Shown here: positions 34,790-43,492 of the stretch, one piece after another | How positions within the stretch are numbered: the stretch's first letter is position 1 | How the letters are laid out: every line of letters begins with the position of its first letter | Origin: Epilithonimonas tenax DSM 16811 | GTDB taxonomy: Bacteria > Bacteroidota > Bacteroidia > Flavobacteriales > Weeksellaceae | DNA: 64,000 bases | Direction of reading: 5' to 3' | Assembly: GCF_000428485.1 (NCBI RefSeq) | Contig: NZ_AUAA01000010.1 | Span: 51,874-115,873, forward strand | Program-made: the position numbers and the translations under genes | Notes under the pieces: generated by a model | Seen by the model: only the letters and a program-made list of their open reading frames with translations | The model's database searches: none | What the model was told of the DNA's origin: nothing

Positions 34790-37369
34790 TTGGCAAAGAA
34801 AGAAACCCCTTTAATGACGCAATACAACACCATCAAGGCCAAATATCCTGATGCGCTTTTGCTGTTCCGCGTGGGAGATTTCTACGAGACTTTTGGGCAA
34901 GATGCCATCAAAACGTCTCAGATTCTCGGGATTGTTTTGACCAAAAGAGCCAATGGTGAAGGCCATATTGAGTTGGCTGGATTTCCGCATCATTCCGTAG
35001 ATTCCTATCTTCCAAAATTGGTGAGAGCCGGATTGCGTGTTGCGATCTGCGACCAGCTGGAAGATCCGAAAACCGTAAAAGGCATTGTAAAACGCGGCGT
35101 GACAGAATTGGTAACGCCAGGTGTTACGTTTAACGATCAGGTTCTGAGTTCCAAGAAAAACAATTTTCTGCTTTCTCTTCACAAAGAAAAAGAAAAATAC
35201 GGATTGGCTTTGGTAGATGTTTCCACCGGAGAATTTCTCGTGAGTGAGGGTAATCTGGAGAAACTGCTGCATATTGTTCACACCTTTGACCCGAGTGAGA
35301 TTATCTACCAAAGAACAACTGAACTACCAAGCCAGTTAAAAAATAAAAGTGCTTTCAAGCTGGAGGATTGGGCTTTCCGATATCCGTACGCTTATGAAAA
35401 GCTGACTTCCCATTTCAAAACCCAATCTCTGAAAGGTTTCGGGATCGAGGAACATAAACTGGGCTTGACCGCAGCCGGAGCCATCTTTGCTTACCTGGTA
35501 GAAGACACACACCACCCTCTTTTACAGCACATTACAAAAATCAATCTGATCCCACAGGATGAGTATCTGATGATGGATGGTTTCACCTTGAGGAATCTGG
35601 AAATCGTCTATTCTGCCAGTCAGCAAGGGAAATCACTTCTTGACATCATAGATAAAACCTGCACGCCAATGGGCGGAAGATTGTTGAGAAGACGCATTAT
35701 TTTACCTTTAAAAAACATCAGCGATATCAACAGAAGGCTCAGCCTCATCGAGTTCCTGAGCAAAGAAGAGGCTTTGAAATATGAGATTAAAGATCTATTA
35801 AAGGGCATCTCTGATCTGGATAGATTGATAGGAAAACTGGCCGCTGAAAAGATCTCACCTAAAGAATTAGGTTATGTCCGTCAATCGGTTGTCAATATTC
35901 AGGAAATCAGAACCAAATTATTGAAATTCCCGGATGTTCTGGCTTGGCTGGATCCGATTATTAACCTGGATGACCTCATTGATTTTATTAAAAACCATCT
36001 GAACGATGAGCTTCCGGTGAACATCAATAAAGGAAATGTCATCCGAGAAGACATCTCAGAGGAACTGGACCACCTCAGAAATATTCAAAATAAAGGACGC
36101 GGTTTTCTGGATGATATGTGCCAGCGAGAAATCGAAAGAACCGGAATCACGAGCTTGAAAATCGACTTCAATGGTGTTTTTGGCTACTACATCGAAGTAC
36201 GCAATACGCATAAAGATAAAGTTCCGGCTGAGTGGATTCGTAAACAAACTCTCGTAAATGCTGAGCGTTACATTACGGAAGAACTGAAAGAATACGAAAC
36301 CCAAATCCTTGGTGCTACCGATAAAATCAGCACTCTGGAATTTAAACTTTACAGAAATGTCTGCGACAATGTGATGATCTATATCGATCAGTTGCAGGAA
36401 AATTCAAAATTGATTGCGGAATTGGATTGTGCCGTTGGTTTATCAGAATTGTCGGTTGAAGATAATTACACCAAACCCATTCTCAACGATTCTTTCTCCA
36501 TCAACATTCAGGAAGGAAGACATCCAATTATCGAAAAATCTTTGCCACTTGGTGAATCTTACATCCCGAATGATGTTTTCCTGGACAGAGATTCTCAGCA
36601 AATCATTATGGTCACCGGACCGAATATGGCTGGTAAGTCAGCGATTCTGAGACAAACGGCGATTATTTCTTTGTTGGCTCAAATCGGAAGTTTTGTTCCG
36701 GCGAAACACGCTGAGATAGGCACATTAGACAAAATATTTACGAGAGTTGGTGCTTCGGACAATCTTTCTGCCGGCGAATCTACTTTTATGGTGGAAATGA
36801 ATGAAGCCGCGAATATCCTTAATAACATCTCAGACAGAAGTTTGATTTTGCTGGATGAGATTGGGCGTGGCACTTCTACTTACGACGGTGTTTCCATCGC
36901 TTGGGCGATTGCAGAATATCTTCATCAACATCCGACACAGCCGAAAACTTTGTTCGCCACACATTATCATGAATTGAATGAGATGTCCATTAACTTTGAA
37001 CGGATCAAGAATTTCCACGTCTCCATTCAGGAAGCGAAAGGAACGATTATTTTCCTTAGAAAACTGATTTCTGGCGGAAGTGAACACAGTTTTGGTATCC
37101 ACGTGGCAAAGCTGGCCGGAATGCCTTCAAAAGTCGTCAATCGCGCCAATGAGATCCTGAAAACTCTAGAATCCAGCAGATCCACACAAGATTCTGGCGA
37201 GAAAATAAAACGCGTGACGGAAGAAAATCTTCAGCTTTCGTTTTTCCAGTTGGATGATCCTGTTCTGGAAAATATCCGTGAAGAACTCACAAAAATTGAC
37301 ATCAATACCTTGACGCCAATTGAAGCTCTGATGAAGCTGAATTCGATTAAAAAGATGATTGGGAAGTAG
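34790..37369 (+). CDS. mutS: DNA mismatch repair protein MutS
   Basis: MutS recognises mispairs and small loops and recruits MutL. The 859-residue MutS1 has the mismatch-reading Phe31-Tyr-Glu33 (VGDFYETFG), connector and lever domains, Walker A GPNMAGKS (610-617), the Walker B region LILLDEIGRGTSTYDG and a helix-turn-helix C terminus. The frame opens with TTG 34790, giving MAKKETPLMTQYN, which matches the conserved N terminus; the first ATG (34814) would remove eight conserved residues. I favour the TTG start. It is monocistronic. Confidence 0.97.
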   Translation: MAKKETPLMTQYNTIKAKYPDALLLFRVGDFYETFGQDAIKTSQILGIVLTKRANGEGHIELAGFPHHSVDSYLPKLVRAGLRVAICDQLEDPKTVKGIVKRGVTELVTPGVTFNDQVLSSKKNNFLLSLHKEKEKYGLALVDVSTGEFLVSEGNLEKLLHIVHTFDPSEIIYQRTTELPSQLKNKSAFKLEDWAFRYPYAYEKLTSHFKTQSLKGFGIEEHKLGLTAAGAIFAYLVEDTHHPLLQHITKINLIPQDEYLMMDGFTLRNLEIVYSASQQGKSLLDIIDKTCTPMGGRLLRRRIILPLKNISDINRRLSLIEFLSKEEALKYEIKDLLKGISDLDRLIGKLAAEKISPKELGYVRQSVVNIQEIRTKLLKFPDVLAWLDPIINLDDLIDFIKNHLNDELPVNINKGNVIREDISEELDHLRNIQNKGRGFLDDMCQREIERTGITSLKIDFNGVFGYYIEVRNTHKDKVPAEWIRKQTLVNAERYITEELKEYETQILGATDKISTLEFKLYRNVCDNVMIYIDQLQENSKLIAELDCAVGLSELSVEDNYTKPILNDSFSINIQEGRHPIIEKSLPLGESYIPNDVFLDRDSQQIIMVTGPNMAGKSAILRQTAIISLLAQIGSFVPAKHAEIGTLDKIFTRVGASDNLSAGESTFMVEMNEAANILNNISDRSLILLDEIGRGTSTYDGVSIAWAIAEYLHQHPTQPKTLFATHYHELNEMSINFERIKNFHVSIQEAKGTIIFLRKLISGGSEHSFGIHVAKLAGMPSKVVNRANEILKTLESSRSTQDSGEKIKRVTEENLQLSFFQLDDPVLENIREELTKIDINTLTPIEALMKLNSIKKMIGK

Positions 37370-37374
37370 AATCT

Positions 37375-37569
37375 CTACTTCAATGTATCCTTTTTAGCAG
37401 CAACTGTATCTACTTTTTTCGCATCAGTGGAAAGTGTTGCAGTATCTACACCTTCATTCCTCATATGCTCGGCACTGTGATCGTCTTTTCGTTGTTCGCG
37501 CTTGTCTTTGTCTGGGATACAACTTGTGGCTACTAATGCCAATGAACAGATTAATAGTAACTTTTTCAT
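37375..37569 (-). CDS. Very small lipoprotein
   Basis: The 64-residue protein has a clear lipoprotein signal (MKKLLLICSLALVATSC) and a short, highly charged mature part ending in Lys/Asp/Thr-rich sequence. Lipobox and codon use suggest it is real. The function is unknown. It stops five bases from the convergent mutS. Confidence 0.65.
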   Translation of the reverse strand: MKKLLLICSLALVATSCIPDKDKREQRKDDHSAEHMRNEGVDTATLSTDAKKVDTVAAKKDTLK

Positions 37570-37626
37570 TGTTAAAAATTTTGTGGTTATTTCATATTAA
37601 TACAGTCAAAAATCAAACCGAAATAA

Positions 37627-38016
37627 TTACTCAACATTTAAAGTCGCTGGAAACCTGAATCTACATCTTACCGGCGTTCCATTAACTGTTGCTGTCTTCC
37701 ATTTTGTTTTAATTTTTTTGACAGCTTTGATGGCTGCTTGATTGAAAACTTCGTTATCTCCTGTTGCTTTAATATTAGAAACAGAACCATCTCTTTCCAC
37801 AATAAAAGTAACTTCTGTACGTGAAATGCCTTTTTGCTTTATTTTTCCAGTCTTCACATTTTTTGCAAATTCTGTTCTGAATGAAGGAGTTCCTCCGGGA
37901 AATTCTGCCATTTTATCAACCATCTCATAGACATTGTCTTTTAATACAGCCTCTGTTGTCTGAGAACATATAGAAACACCGGATAAAATTCCGAAAAGTA
38001 ACATCAGTTTTTTCAT
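37627..38016 (-). CDS. Secreted TonB C-terminal domain protein
   Basis: From ATG 38016 the 129-residue protein has a signal peptide (MKKLMLLFGILSGVSICSQ) and a TonB C-terminal-like domain: FPGGTPSFRTEFAKNVK, VTFIVERDGSVSNIKATG, FNQAAIKAVKKIKTKWKTATVNG and a final RFRFPATL. No N-terminal membrane anchor or Pro-rich linker is present, so it is not a full energy transducer. Such stand-alone domains are frequent in Bacteroidota; their role is unknown. Confidence 0.8.
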   Translation of the reverse strand: MKKLMLLFGILSGVSICSQTTEAVLKDNVYEMVDKMAEFPGGTPSFRTEFAKNVKTGKIKQKGISRTEVTFIVERDGSVSNIKATGDNEVFNQAAIKAVKKIKTKWKTATVNGTPVRCRFRFPATLNVE

Positions 38017-38177
38017 AGTTATTTTTCTCAAAGATATTGATTTGTCCGATTTGATGGAGATGTCGAATACTATTTTTAAATTTGAATCCTTAGGAGTCAC
38101 TATCCTGATCAACTTCAAAATCGTACTTCTAATTCTGAACATCGGAAAGGAAAGCATTCCAAATATAAACTTCACCT

Positions 38178-38558
38178 ATGAAATTCAACATAAAATATAT
38201 TTTCATTGCCATCTTCATTTTCCTGGTGGAAATTTTAATAGCTACAAAACTGAAAGACCTGTTCTTCGTCAGAGCTTATCTGGGTGATGTTTTCGTGGTC
38301 ATGTTGATTTATTATTTCGTCAAAGCATTCTTCGATTTACAAGCTTTGAAATTGATGATCGGAATCTTTATTTTCGCTTGTTTCATAGAGTTTCTCCAGT
38401 ACTTCCATTTCGGAGAATTATTGGGATTCAAAGACAACAGGATCGTGATGATCATTTTAGGAAATTCTTTCAGCTGGATCGATATTCTGTGCTACTTTGC
38501 CGGATGTATTATTTTATTTTTAATTGAATCAAAATCCTACCGCCCAAAAGTATCGTAA
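38178..38558 (+). CDS. DUF2809 membrane protein
   Basis: The 126-residue protein has four hydrophobic helices and the DUF2809 pattern, RAYLGDVFVVMLIYYFVKAF in helix 2 and IEFLQYFHFGELLGF before helix 3. The function is not known. Its last 22 bases overlap the 3' end of the convergent YARHG gene. Confidence 0.85.
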   Translation: MKFNIKYIFIAIFIFLVEILIATKLKDLFFVRAYLGDVFVVMLIYYFVKAFFDLQALKLMIGIFIFACFIEFLQYFHFGELLGFKDNRIVMIILGNSFSWIDILCYFAGCIILFLIESKSYRPKVS

Positions 38559-39457
38559 TGATCTTCGGCGTATTTTTCCAGGCGGGCAAGTAGTGCAACA
38601 TTGTCTTTTTCCAGCGGCGTTAGATCCGCGTCCACATTATTAGAAACAGGAACGTACCAATCTGTATTCTCAAAGAACTGACGGTAAGTTTCCTTTTTGA
38701 AAGAATAGCCATGCCGTGCAAAAACGGTATTTCTAATGATCTGAAGATCCAGTTTCCGCAAGTTTTTCAGATCCATTTCTGTCAATTTTTGTTTTGAAGC
38801 ATTGATCTTGAAAACATGATCCGAAGCACTTCTGTAAAACGTGTTTTCGTACGTCTGTGTTTTTCCGTCATCATTGACGTCAGAATTTTTCTGCACTTTT
38901 CCGCTCTTCCAGTCCACGGGATTCCCGTAATCACTTTCCTCAGAATTCTCTTTGGAAAGCATAAAATTGGGGTTGTAGGCAAACTCTTTCCTCACAAGCT
39001 TCAGGGTTTTTTCTGGCGATTTCACTGACGTTTTATTAAACGCTGACCAATCTCCAATGAGACTGTCTTGTTTGAGTTTCAGCTGAAATCTGCCGTCTGA
39101 CTTATCATTACCAGGCTCATCCAGAATGAAGGCTAACGAGTTCTCATTGACAATACCACGGAAAGGTCTCAGATTCCCATTGACAAGAGAATATCCATAA
39201 ACACTGTCTTTGGTAATTCTGTTGATCTTCACAGAGATCTTTTTGTATTCATCAATACTGCTGCCATAGTCAGTAGGTGTTGGTTCAGAATTGAAGTCGC
39301 CGGTATAGATGCCGTACCATTCTTTATGCAATTCCGGCTCTATCTCTTTTTGGTAAACCAACGAATCTGTTTTGGCTTTTTCCTCGGATTTGGCTTCTTT
39401 TTCACAGGATATGACCAATGCAAAAAAAGAGCAGGCCACTAAGAAATTCGTTTTCAT
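38537..39457 (-). CDS. YARHG-domain lipoprotein
   Basis: The 306-residue protein has a lipoprotein signal ending ALVISCEKE and a C-terminal YARHG domain (LQIIRNTVFARHGYSFKKE, FFENTDWYVP and DADLTPLEKDNVALL). YARHG domains occur in many extracellular bacterial proteins and are thought to bind ligands or the wall; the exact role is unknown. The start overlaps the end of the DUF2306 gene by four bases, so these are cotranscribed. Confidence 0.85.
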   Translation of the reverse strand: MKTNFLVACSFFALVISCEKEAKSEEKAKTDSLVYQKEIEPELHKEWYGIYTGDFNSEPTPTDYGSSIDEYKKISVKINRITKDSVYGYSLVNGNLRPFRGIVNENSLAFILDEPGNDKSDGRFQLKLKQDSLIGDWSAFNKTSVKSPEKTLKLVRKEFAYNPNFMLSKENSEESDYGNPVDWKSGKVQKNSDVNDDGKTQTYENTFYRSASDHVFKINASKQKLTEMDLKNLRKLDLQIIRNTVFARHGYSFKKETYRQFFENTDWYVPVSNNVDADLTPLEKDNVALLARLEKYAEDHYDTFGR

Positions 39458-40089
39458 GATTTTTGTTTTTTAATTAAATATTCTACCAACAAAAGATTTG
39501 GAACCCAACCGAGCCAAGCGATGATCTGATAAACATCCATAGGATTCGGGTGGAATAAATATACTAAAATTACCTTCCACATCCGCAAAGTGATCGCAGA
39601 AAGCGCCAGGGCATAACTCCGCCACATCCAGAACTTGTGCTGCTGGACATTCCTTTTTATTATTTCTTTATAGGATCTGTACGTGGTATAAAACCAAAGA
39701 AGCCCTAGCAATACAAATGAGACTTTTGCCACCAAACCGCCATTGGCAAAAACACCGATATACACGCCTGATAACGATGAAAACAACAAGGTTAAAAAAA
39801 CATATATTCTGCCAGAAAACCGATGAAGGTACCGCTGGTTTTGATCAAAAAAAACAGCAATAAATCCTGCCATCAAAGCGAAAATACTGCTGTAAACGTG
39901 TATGTAAAATAGGTGAAGATACGCTGGTCTGGTCGTGACTTCGGTTTGCTTTATCATCAGAAAACTCACGTTAGAGCTTGTCGGAACGTAGTCTAAAGTG
40001 ATCTTCAACATCAAACCAAAAAAATAAATAAAAGCACTGAAAAGAACCCCTCTGTAGATGATTCGTTTTGATTTGAAAAATCCCAGCAT
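39454..40089 (-). CDS. DUF2306 membrane protein
   Basis: The 211-residue polytopic protein has about six hydrophobic helices. The motif HLFYIHVYSSIFALMAG and the later QQHKFWMWRSYALALSAITLR match DUF2306, a family related in pattern to haem-containing membrane proteins with conserved His pairs. The function is unproven. The His residues could bind haem (inference). It lies in an operon with the YARHG gene. Confidence 0.8.
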   Translation of the reverse strand: MLGFFKSKRIIYRGVLFSAFIYFFGLMLKITLDYVPTSSNVSFLMIKQTEVTTRPAYLHLFYIHVYSSIFALMAGFIAVFFDQNQRYLHRFSGRIYVFLTLLFSSLSGVYIGVFANGGLVAKVSFVLLGLLWFYTTYRSYKEIIKRNVQQHKFWMWRSYALALSAITLRMWKVILVYLFHPNPMDVYQIIAWLGWVPNLLLVEYLIKKQKS

Positions 40090-40098
40090 TACTCCCGA

Positions 40099-40431
40099 TT
40101 AAATCGGAATAAAAACAACCGCTGCAATCGCTGCAATCGCAATGATAGCTGATAACACGATGTCTGGTTTTTTGATTTCCCTCACTTCGCTTTTCTCAAT
40201 TTCTACCATTTCTCCGGTTTTGTTTTTACCGTAGATCTTTGTGGCATCTACTTTCAAGACCTCTATTTTTTGAGATTTTGCATCCTTGGTCTGGATGGTG
40301 TATTTTTTGTAAAGATCTAATGAATTATCATGCATCGGCTTGTTGGGAGAAACTACCCGGGTGGTACAGGCTGCAAGTACGAAAAACACTGACAAAACAA
40401 GACTCTTGGTCATATTTTTTGAAAATTTCAT
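40099..40431 (-). CDS. Small lipoprotein with C-terminal membrane segment (paralogue of 34126-34614)
   Basis: The 110-residue protein has a lipoprotein signal ending FFVLAACTTR, a short soluble domain (KYTIQTKDAKSQKIEVLKVD, VEIEKSEVREIKKPD) and a hydrophobic end IVLSAIIAIAAIAAVVFIPI. The order matches the 162-residue lipoprotein at 34126-34614. The function is unknown. It lies nine bases upstream of the DUF2306 gene. Confidence 0.7.
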   Translation of the reverse strand: MKFSKNMTKSLVLSVFFVLAACTTRVVSPNKPMHDNSLDLYKKYTIQTKDAKSQKIEVLKVDATKIYGKNKTGEMVEIEKSEVREIKKPDIVLSAIIAIAAIAAVVFIPI

Positions 40432-40480
40432 TATATTTTTAAATAATTAGTTACTTTGTCAAAGTTAGGAAAAGATTTGA

Positions 40481-41692
40481 TTATAAAGAATTAAGATGTT
40501 GCGAAATTAGCCAGCCTTCGCTCCAGCATGCTTGGAAATTAAACCCGCCTGTAACTGCGTCTATATCAAGAACCTCACCAGCAATATAAAAATCAGGAAC
40601 CATCTTCGAAGCCATATTTTTAAAGTTGATTTCCTTCAGATCTACGCCACCTGCCGTTACAAACTCATCTTTAAAAGTAGATTTGCCAGTGACTTTCAGT
40701 TTTTTCTCACAGAGGTTTTCCAAGATCGTCGCCATTTCTTTTCCGGAGATATTCGCAATATGCTTGTCTGGATCAATGTGGTTGACCTCAAGAATCTTAT
40801 TCCAAAAACGATTGGTCACCTCAAATATCTTGGATTGCCCGATGGATCTTTTCGGATTGCTGTTTTTAAATTCTTTTAACAATTCTTCAGCATCCGACAT
40901 AGGTTTTGAAATAAAATTTACCTCGATGTCAAAATGATACTTCAGCCTCGCCAGGTTTCTGGCTTCCCAAGCCGATATTTTTAAAATGGCCGGACCAGAA
41001 AGTCCCCAATGTGTAATGAGAAGCGGTCCGGATTCTTCTGTTTTAAGACTTGGGATACTTACTTCTGCATTTTCAAAACTGGTTCCGGGAAGATCTTTCA
41101 GCAAAGGATCTTTGATATTAAAAGTAAAAAGCGAAGGAACAGCTTCTACGATGTTGTGTCCAAGATTTTGAATTAATTTCAAAGACTTCGGCGAACTTCC
41201 TGTGGTGCAAATCACGATGTCTGCTGAGAAATCGCCTTGTTTTGTTTTGATCAAATAAGCGTCATCATGTTTAACAATATCAGAGACAGATACCTGGGTT
41301 TTGACTTCGAAGTTTTTATTCTTAACCTCATTGACCATTGCATTGATGATGCTTTGCGAAGAATCTGATTCCGGAAAGGTTCGATTATCTTTTTCAATTT
41401 TCAAAAGAACGCCTCTGGTCTCAAACCAGTCCATCGTATCGGCCGGTTGAAATTTCGTAAAAACACTTAGCAATTCCCGATTTCCTCTTGGGTAGAAATT
41501 CACCAATTCTCTGGGGTCAAAACAAGCGTGTGTCACATTGCACCGTCCACCTCCGGAGATTTTCACTTTTTGTAAAACATCGGAATTTTGTTCGAGAATC
41601 GTGACGTAGAATTTGTTCTCGTCCAGATTTGCTGCTGTGAAAAAACCAGCTGCACCTCCACCAATGATGATTATTTTTTTCTTTTTTGACAT
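40481..41692 (-). CDS. BaiN/RdsA-family NAD(P)/FAD-dependent oxidoreductase (HI0933-like)
   Basis: The start is ATG 41692, since the dinucleotide-binding IIIIGGGAAGFFTAANL begins directly after; the frame's earlier start at 41716 adds an unconserved leader. The 403-residue flavoprotein has SGGGRCNVTHA (FAD-binding), the central insert and the C-terminal TAGGVDLKEI and VLDIDAVTGGFNFQ motifs of this family. Members with known activity reduce steroid or other C-C double bonds, but most are uncharacterised. A good promoter lies at 41751-41779. Confidence 0.88.
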   Translation of the reverse strand: MSKKKKIIIIGGGAAGFFTAANLDENKFYVTILEQNSDVLQKVKISGGGRCNVTHACFDPRELVNFYPRGNRELLSVFTKFQPADTMDWFETRGVLLKIEKDNRTFPESDSSQSIINAMVNEVKNKNFEVKTQVSVSDIVKHDDAYLIKTKQGDFSADIVICTTGSSPKSLKLIQNLGHNIVEAVPSLFTFNIKDPLLKDLPGTSFENAEVSIPSLKTEESGPLLITHWGLSGPAILKISAWEARNLARLKYHFDIEVNFISKPMSDAEELLKEFKNSNPKRSIGQSKIFEVTNRFWNKILEVNHIDPDKHIANISGKEMATILENLCEKKLKVTGKSTFKDEFVTAGGVDLKEINFKNMASKMVPDFYIAGEVLDIDAVTGGFNFQACWSEGWLISQHLNSL

Positions 41693-41750
41693 TAATTTAA
41701 ACTTATACAAAACCAATACGCCACAACTTACTTGGTTTATATTCGATGCA

Positions 41751-41779
41751 CAAAATTACATTTTTAAGATCCATCTCAA
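41751..41779 (-). promoter_or_regulatory. Bacteroidota-type promoter of the flavoprotein gene
   Basis: On the minus strand, TAATTTTG (41758 to 41751) matches TAnnTTTG, and TTG (41779 to 41777) lies 18 bases upstream. The leader to ATG 41692 would be about 50 bases. A separate TAATTTTG at 41785-41792 on the plus strand may be the -7 box of the thioesterase gene, but no TTG is correctly placed for it. Confidence 0.55.
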
Positions 41780-41814
41780 ATGGTTAATTTTGAAGAAATA
41801 TTAAAATCAAAAAC

Positions 41815-42309
41815 ATGTCTGTTTATTACCATAAATTTGAAGTGCGATGGAGCGATATAGACGCCAACCGCCATTTGGGAAACTCAACCTACGTTGACTA
41901 CTGCTCGCAAACGAGAATGGCTTTTCTCAATAAGAACAAAATTGGATTGACACAGCTCAACCGTTGGGGCGTAGGTCCTGTGATGTTGCACGAGCGCTAT
42001 TCTTTCTTCAAAGAAATCTATGCAGATCAGACGGTTTTCGTTGGGCTGGAAGTGGCTGCCATCTCAGACGATGGATCTATCTATCAGTTTGTTCACAAAT
42101 TTTATCTGCCAGATGGGACACATTGTGCAACTGCAGAAGCGACAGGAGTTTGGATTGATATTATGCTGAGAAAAATCACCACGCCACCGGAAGATATTAT
42201 TTTGGTGATGGACGAGTTCAAGTCTGAGAACGTAAAGGTGATCACCAGAGAATTCCTCAAAACTTTGCCTTTCCGTCCGGAGAATGCTAGTCCAGAACTA
42301 TTCAAATAA
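41815..42309 (+). CDS. Hot-dog fold acyl-CoA thioesterase family protein
   Basis: The 164-residue protein belongs to the 4HBT/acyl-ACP thioesterase-like group, with the signature RWSDIDANRHLGNSTYVDY, then GPVMLHERYSFFKEIYADQ and FYLPDGTHCATAEATGVWID. The conserved Asp/Asn/His positions sit in the first segment. The substrate is unknown. It precedes thiL by 77 bases of ATCAAT-rich spacer. Confidence 0.88.
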   Translation: MSVYYHKFEVRWSDIDANRHLGNSTYVDYCSQTRMAFLNKNKIGLTQLNRWGVGPVMLHERYSFFKEIYADQTVFVGLEVAAISDDGSIYQFVHKFYLPDGTHCATAEATGVWIDIMLRKITTPPEDIILVMDEFKSENVKVITREFLKTLPFRPENASPELFK

Positions 42310-42386
42310 ACGATTAATGATAATCGATAAAAGATCTCTTCGCTTGTCATTAATCAATCACCACTAATCAATTATTATTTATAAAA
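42310..42386. repeat. Low-complexity ATCAAT/GATAAT spacer between thioesterase and thiL
   Basis: The spacer contains GATTAATGATAATCGATAAA and later CATTAATCAATCACC and CTAATCAATTATT, similar to the boundary repeats at 18222, 25562, 25951 and 28611. No gene or terminator is visible. Confidence 0.4.
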
Positions 42387-43442
42387 ATGCTCGAAGATAA
42401 ATCACAAGAACTTACGCCTATTTCCAAACTTGGAGAATTTGGTTTGATAAAACATTTGACGGAAAGTTTTCCAATCGTTCAGAATTCTACAAAAGTTTCG
42501 ATCGGCGATGACGCTGCAATTATTGATCCGGAAGGTCAAAAACTAGTCGTTTCTACAGATATGCTGGCGGAAGGCATTCATTTTAATCTGGGCTATGTTC
42601 CTTTGAAACATTTGGGTTACAAAGCTGTTGTCGTAAACCTCAGCGATATTGCTGCGATGAATGCAACGCCCACTCAAATCCTGGTTTCCGTAGCGGTCTC
42701 CAGCCGTTTTCCTGTAGAAGCTTTGGAAGAGATCTACGACGGCATCGCACTAGCCTGCAACAGATACAAAGTGGACTTAGTTGGCGGTGACACAACCAGT
42801 TCCAATGCTGGTTTAGTATTAAGCATCACAGCAATTGGACTGGAAAAAGAAGAAAATATCGTTCAAAGAAATGGTGCAAAACCAAACGATCTTTTGGTGG
42901 TTACCGGAGATCTTGGCGGTGCTTATTTAGGATTACAGATCCTGGAAAGAGAACATTCTGTTTTTCTTGCAAACCCTAATATGCAGCCAGAAATGGAAGG
43001 ATACGATTACATCCTGGAAAAACAGCTGAAACCGGAAGCCAGAACTGATGTGAAAGGAAAATTAGCAGAATTGGGTATCCTTCCAACTTCAATGATTGAT
43101 GTTTCTGACGGTTTAGCCTCAGAGATTCTTCATCTTTCAGACCAGTCCAAAGTGGGTTTTAATCTTTATGAAGAGAAGATACCGATGGACGAGACATCCA
43201 TCCACACAGCAGATGAACTGAATCTCAATCCCGCGATGGCCGCACTAAACGGTGGTGAAGATTACGAATTGCTATTCACCATTTCCCCGAATGACTTTGA
43301 TAAAATTAGAAACCATCCAGATTTCACGATCATTGGTCACGCCACAGAAAACAATGAAGGCAATTTCCTAATCGCCAGAGGATCTAACCAATTGATTCCC
43401 TTAACAGCGCAAGGTTGGGATGCTTTCCTGAACAAGGGATAA
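42387..43442 (+). CDS. thiL: Thiamine-monophosphate kinase
   Basis: ThiL phosphorylates thiamine phosphate to thiamine diphosphate, the active cofactor. The 351-residue protein has the ThiL/PurM-fold motifs SIGDDAAIIDP, VVSTDMLAEGIHF, SDIAAMNATPTQ, VGGDTTSS, TGDLGGAYLGLQ, MIDVSDGLASEI and NGGEDYELLF, which bind the Mg-ATP and substrate phosphates. The M48 peptidase gene follows after 50 bases. No thiamine riboswitch is seen upstream. Confidence 0.95.
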   Translation: MLEDKSQELTPISKLGEFGLIKHLTESFPIVQNSTKVSIGDDAAIIDPEGQKLVVSTDMLAEGIHFNLGYVPLKHLGYKAVVVNLSDIAAMNATPTQILVSVAVSSRFPVEALEEIYDGIALACNRYKVDLVGGDTTSSNAGLVLSITAIGLEKEENIVQRNGAKPNDLLVVTGDLGGAYLGLQILEREHSVFLANPNMQPEMEGYDYILEKQLKPEARTDVKGKLAELGILPTSMIDVSDGLASEILHLSDQSKVGFNLYEEKIPMDETSIHTADELNLNPAMAALNGGEDYELLFTISPNDFDKIRNHPDFTIIGHATENNEGNFLIARGSNQLIPLTAQGWDAFLNKG

Positions 43443-43492
43443 TTTTTGGAACAGAACTTGTAAAGCACAAAACATATTTAAAATATAAAACG

